Origin: an uncultured Ruminococcus sp.
Lineage (GTDB): Bacteria > Bacillota > Clostridia > Oscillospirales > Ruminococcaceae
Length of the DNA: 8,653 nucleotides
Reading direction: 5' to 3'
NCBI GenBank assembly: GCA_900752785.1
Contig: CAADWP010000024.1
Location: 1 to 8,653 of the forward strand
Both the position numbers and the translations under genes were made by a program. The notes below the pieces were generated by a model. The model did not search any database. It worked only from the letters and a program-made list of their open reading frames with translations, and was not told where the DNA came from. Below are positions 7,451-8,653 of the stretch, piece by piece; position 1 is the first letter of the stretch, and each line of letters begins with the position of its first letter.

Positions 7451-7762
7451 ATGTACGCAGTTATTGAAACCGGCGGAAAGCAGTATCAGGTAAACGAAGG
7501 AGACGTTATTTTTATTGAAAAGCTCGCAGTTGAAGCTGACGAGACAATTACTTTTGATAAGGTCGTTGTTCTCGGAGCAGACGATGGAATAAAGATCGGT
7601 ACTCCTTATGTTGACGGTGCAGCAGTAGACGCTAAGGTTATTAAAAACGGCAAGGCTAAGAAAATCACTGTTTTCACCTACAAGCCTAAGAAAGGCGAAA
7701 AGAAGAAGCAGGGTCACAGACAGCCTTACACTCAGGTCAAGATTGAAGCTATCAAGGCTTAA
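7451..7762 (+). CDS. rplU: 50S ribosomal protein bL21
   Basis: This 103-residue protein is the usual length for bL21, a 23S rRNA-binding protein of the large subunit. The N-terminus [14 protein letters not shown], the central [10 protein letters not shown] and the basic C-terminal [11 protein letters not shown] are diagnostic. An in-frame upstream TTG/ATG region (from 7397) belongs to the leader and is rejected as coding because family members start at MYAVI and the ribosome binding site is placed for 7451. It is the first gene of the rplU-prp-rpmA unit, with prp starting 3 nt after its stop. It is probably controlled by the promoter and leader just upstream. Confidence 0.98.
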   Translation: MYAVIETGGKQYQVNEGDVIFIEKLAVEADETITFDKVVVLGADDGIKIGTPYVDGAAVDAKVIKNGKAKKITVFTYKPKKGEKKKQGHRQPYTQVKIEAIKA

Positions 7763-7765
7763 TCC

Positions 7766-8077
7766 ATGATTCGTGCAGAACTTTATGAATCAAAAGGACT
7801 CCTGAACGGGTTCAGAATCAGCGGTCACGCAGGTTATGCGGAAAAAGGAATCGATGTTGCTTGTGCAGCCGTTTCTTCCGCGGTTCAGCTTATTGTAAAT
7901 CTGCTGGATGAATTTGACTGTGAACCGCAGATGAGTGTTGAGGATAATGCTGTGGAATGTCGGATTACGGCTTCTTTCGATACAGCTTCCGCAATGCTGG
8001 GGCAGCTAAGGCTTCATTTTGAAACCATTCTTGAGGAGTTTCCCAAAACAATTAAAATCACTATTTCGGAGGTGTAA
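7766..8077 (+). CDS. prp: Ribosomal-processing cysteine protease Prp (YsxB family)
   Basis: Prp is a small cytosolic cysteine protease that removes the N-terminal extension of bL27 in Firmicutes and relatives, a step needed for functional ribosomes. The 103-residue protein carries the signature [19 protein letters not shown] (20-38), with H21 and C33 as the catalytic pair. It lies between rplU and rpmA, the usual place, and its substrate is the next gene. The start is 3 nt after the rplU stop with only a weak AAGG (7754-7757) ahead, suggesting translational coupling and a level below that of the ribosomal proteins. The last codons contain the Shine-Dalgarno of rpmA. Confidence 0.96.
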   Translation: MIRAELYESKGLLNGFRISGHAGYAEKGIDVACAAVSSAVQLIVNLLDEFDCEPQMSVEDNAVECRITASFDTASAMLGQLRLHFETILEEFPKTIKITISEV

Positions 8078-8079
8078 GT

Positions 8080-8361
8080 ATGTTTAAGATCAGTATGCAG
8101 TTCTTCGCTCACAAGAAGGGCGTAGGTTCTACAAAAAACGGACGTGATTCCGAGGCTAAGAGACTTGGCGTTAAGAGAGCGGACGGTCAGCTTGTTAAAG
8201 CAGGTAATATCCTTGTTCGTCAGAGAGGTACACACATTCATCCCGGCGAGGGTGTAGGAATCGGTTCGGACGATACGTTATTCGCTACAGTAAGCGGTAG
8301 AGTTAAGTTTGAGCGCTATGGTCGCGACCGTAAGAAGGTTTCTGTTTACACAGAGCAGTAA
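8080..8361 (+). CDS. rpmA: 50S ribosomal protein bL27 with cleavable N-terminal extension
   Basis: bL27 sits at the peptidyl transferase centre of the large subunit. The 93-residue product starts MFKISMQFF and continues [15 protein letters not shown]. The first nine residues match the Firmicute extension that Prp removes after the second Phe, leaving an N-terminus at A10 that reaches the tRNA ends. The rest ([25 protein letters not shown]) is typical bL27. A strong GGAGG (8068-8072) within the end of prp lies 7 nt before the ATG. The stop is followed 9 nt later by an intrinsic terminator. Confidence 0.98.
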   Translation: MFKISMQFFAHKKGVGSTKNGRDSEAKRLGVKRADGQLVKAGNILVRQRGTHIHPGEGVGIGSDDTLFATVSGRVKFERYGRDRKKVSVYTEQ

Positions 8362-8370
8362 ATGTGCATA

Positions 8371-8403
8371 AATCCCGAGCTTTTGCTTGGGATTTTTCTT
8401 TAG
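8371..8403 (+). terminator. Intrinsic terminator after rpmA
   Basis: AATCCCGAGC (8371-8380) pairs over all ten positions, with one G-U, to GCTTGGGATT (8385-8394) around a TTTT loop, and the arm runs into a U-rich tail (TTTTTCTTT, 8393-8401). This is a clear Rho-independent terminator. It lies between rpmA and obg, with only 22 bp between its end and the obg start. Confidence 0.9.
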
Positions 8404-8410
8404 AAGATAA

Positions 8411-8653
<243 letters not shown>

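Noticed and set aside
8345..8373. Possible promoter for obg (TTTACA, 17 bp, ATAAAT)
   Set aside because: The -10 match is poor and it lies upstream of the terminator, so its transcripts would mostly stop before obg.

Overview
The window comes from a low-to-mid GC Firmicute, most likely a Clostridia member close to Ruminococcus/Oscillospiraceae. Three signs point this way: the gene order rplU-prp-rpmA-obg; a bL27 with the N-terminal extension that Firmicutes cleave; and a secreted protein with a C-terminal type I dockerin, typical of cellulosome-building ruminococci and clostridia. All genes are on the + strand. There are no tRNA or rRNA genes, CRISPR arrays or recognisable mobile elements, and codon and base use look uniform. 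It reads as ordinary chromosome.

Left block (1-5134): the 3' part of a MoxR-type AAA+ ATPase gene, a DUF58 membrane protein and a large membrane-anchored transglutaminase-like protein follow each other with a 4-nt overlap and a 3-nt gap. This is the classic MoxR/DUF58/transglutaminase operon. After 38 bp without a terminator comes a secreted C39-like cysteine peptidase carrying an SH3-like region and a dockerin, probably read by the same transcript.

Middle block (5146-7309): prmA (ribosomal protein L11 methyltransferase) has its Shine-Dalgarno on the stop codon of the peptidase gene. It is followed by a 389-residue cytosolic protein of unknown function that most likely starts at a GTG.

Right block (7310-8653): a strong extended -10 promoter and a structured leader (probable L21 leader) precede rplU, prp and rpmA. 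Prp is the protease that removes the N-terminal extension of bL27, so enzyme and substrate are adjacent. A good intrinsic terminator follows rpmA, only 22 bp before the start of obg, which runs off the window. It probably sets a lower level of obg relative to the ribosomal proteins.

The sequence does not show a clearly new defence or mobile system. The most interesting items are the dockerin-bearing cysteine peptidase next to the transglutaminase operon, a possible alternative pairing in the rplU leader that would cover the ribosome binding site, and the unrecognised gene at 6140-7309.
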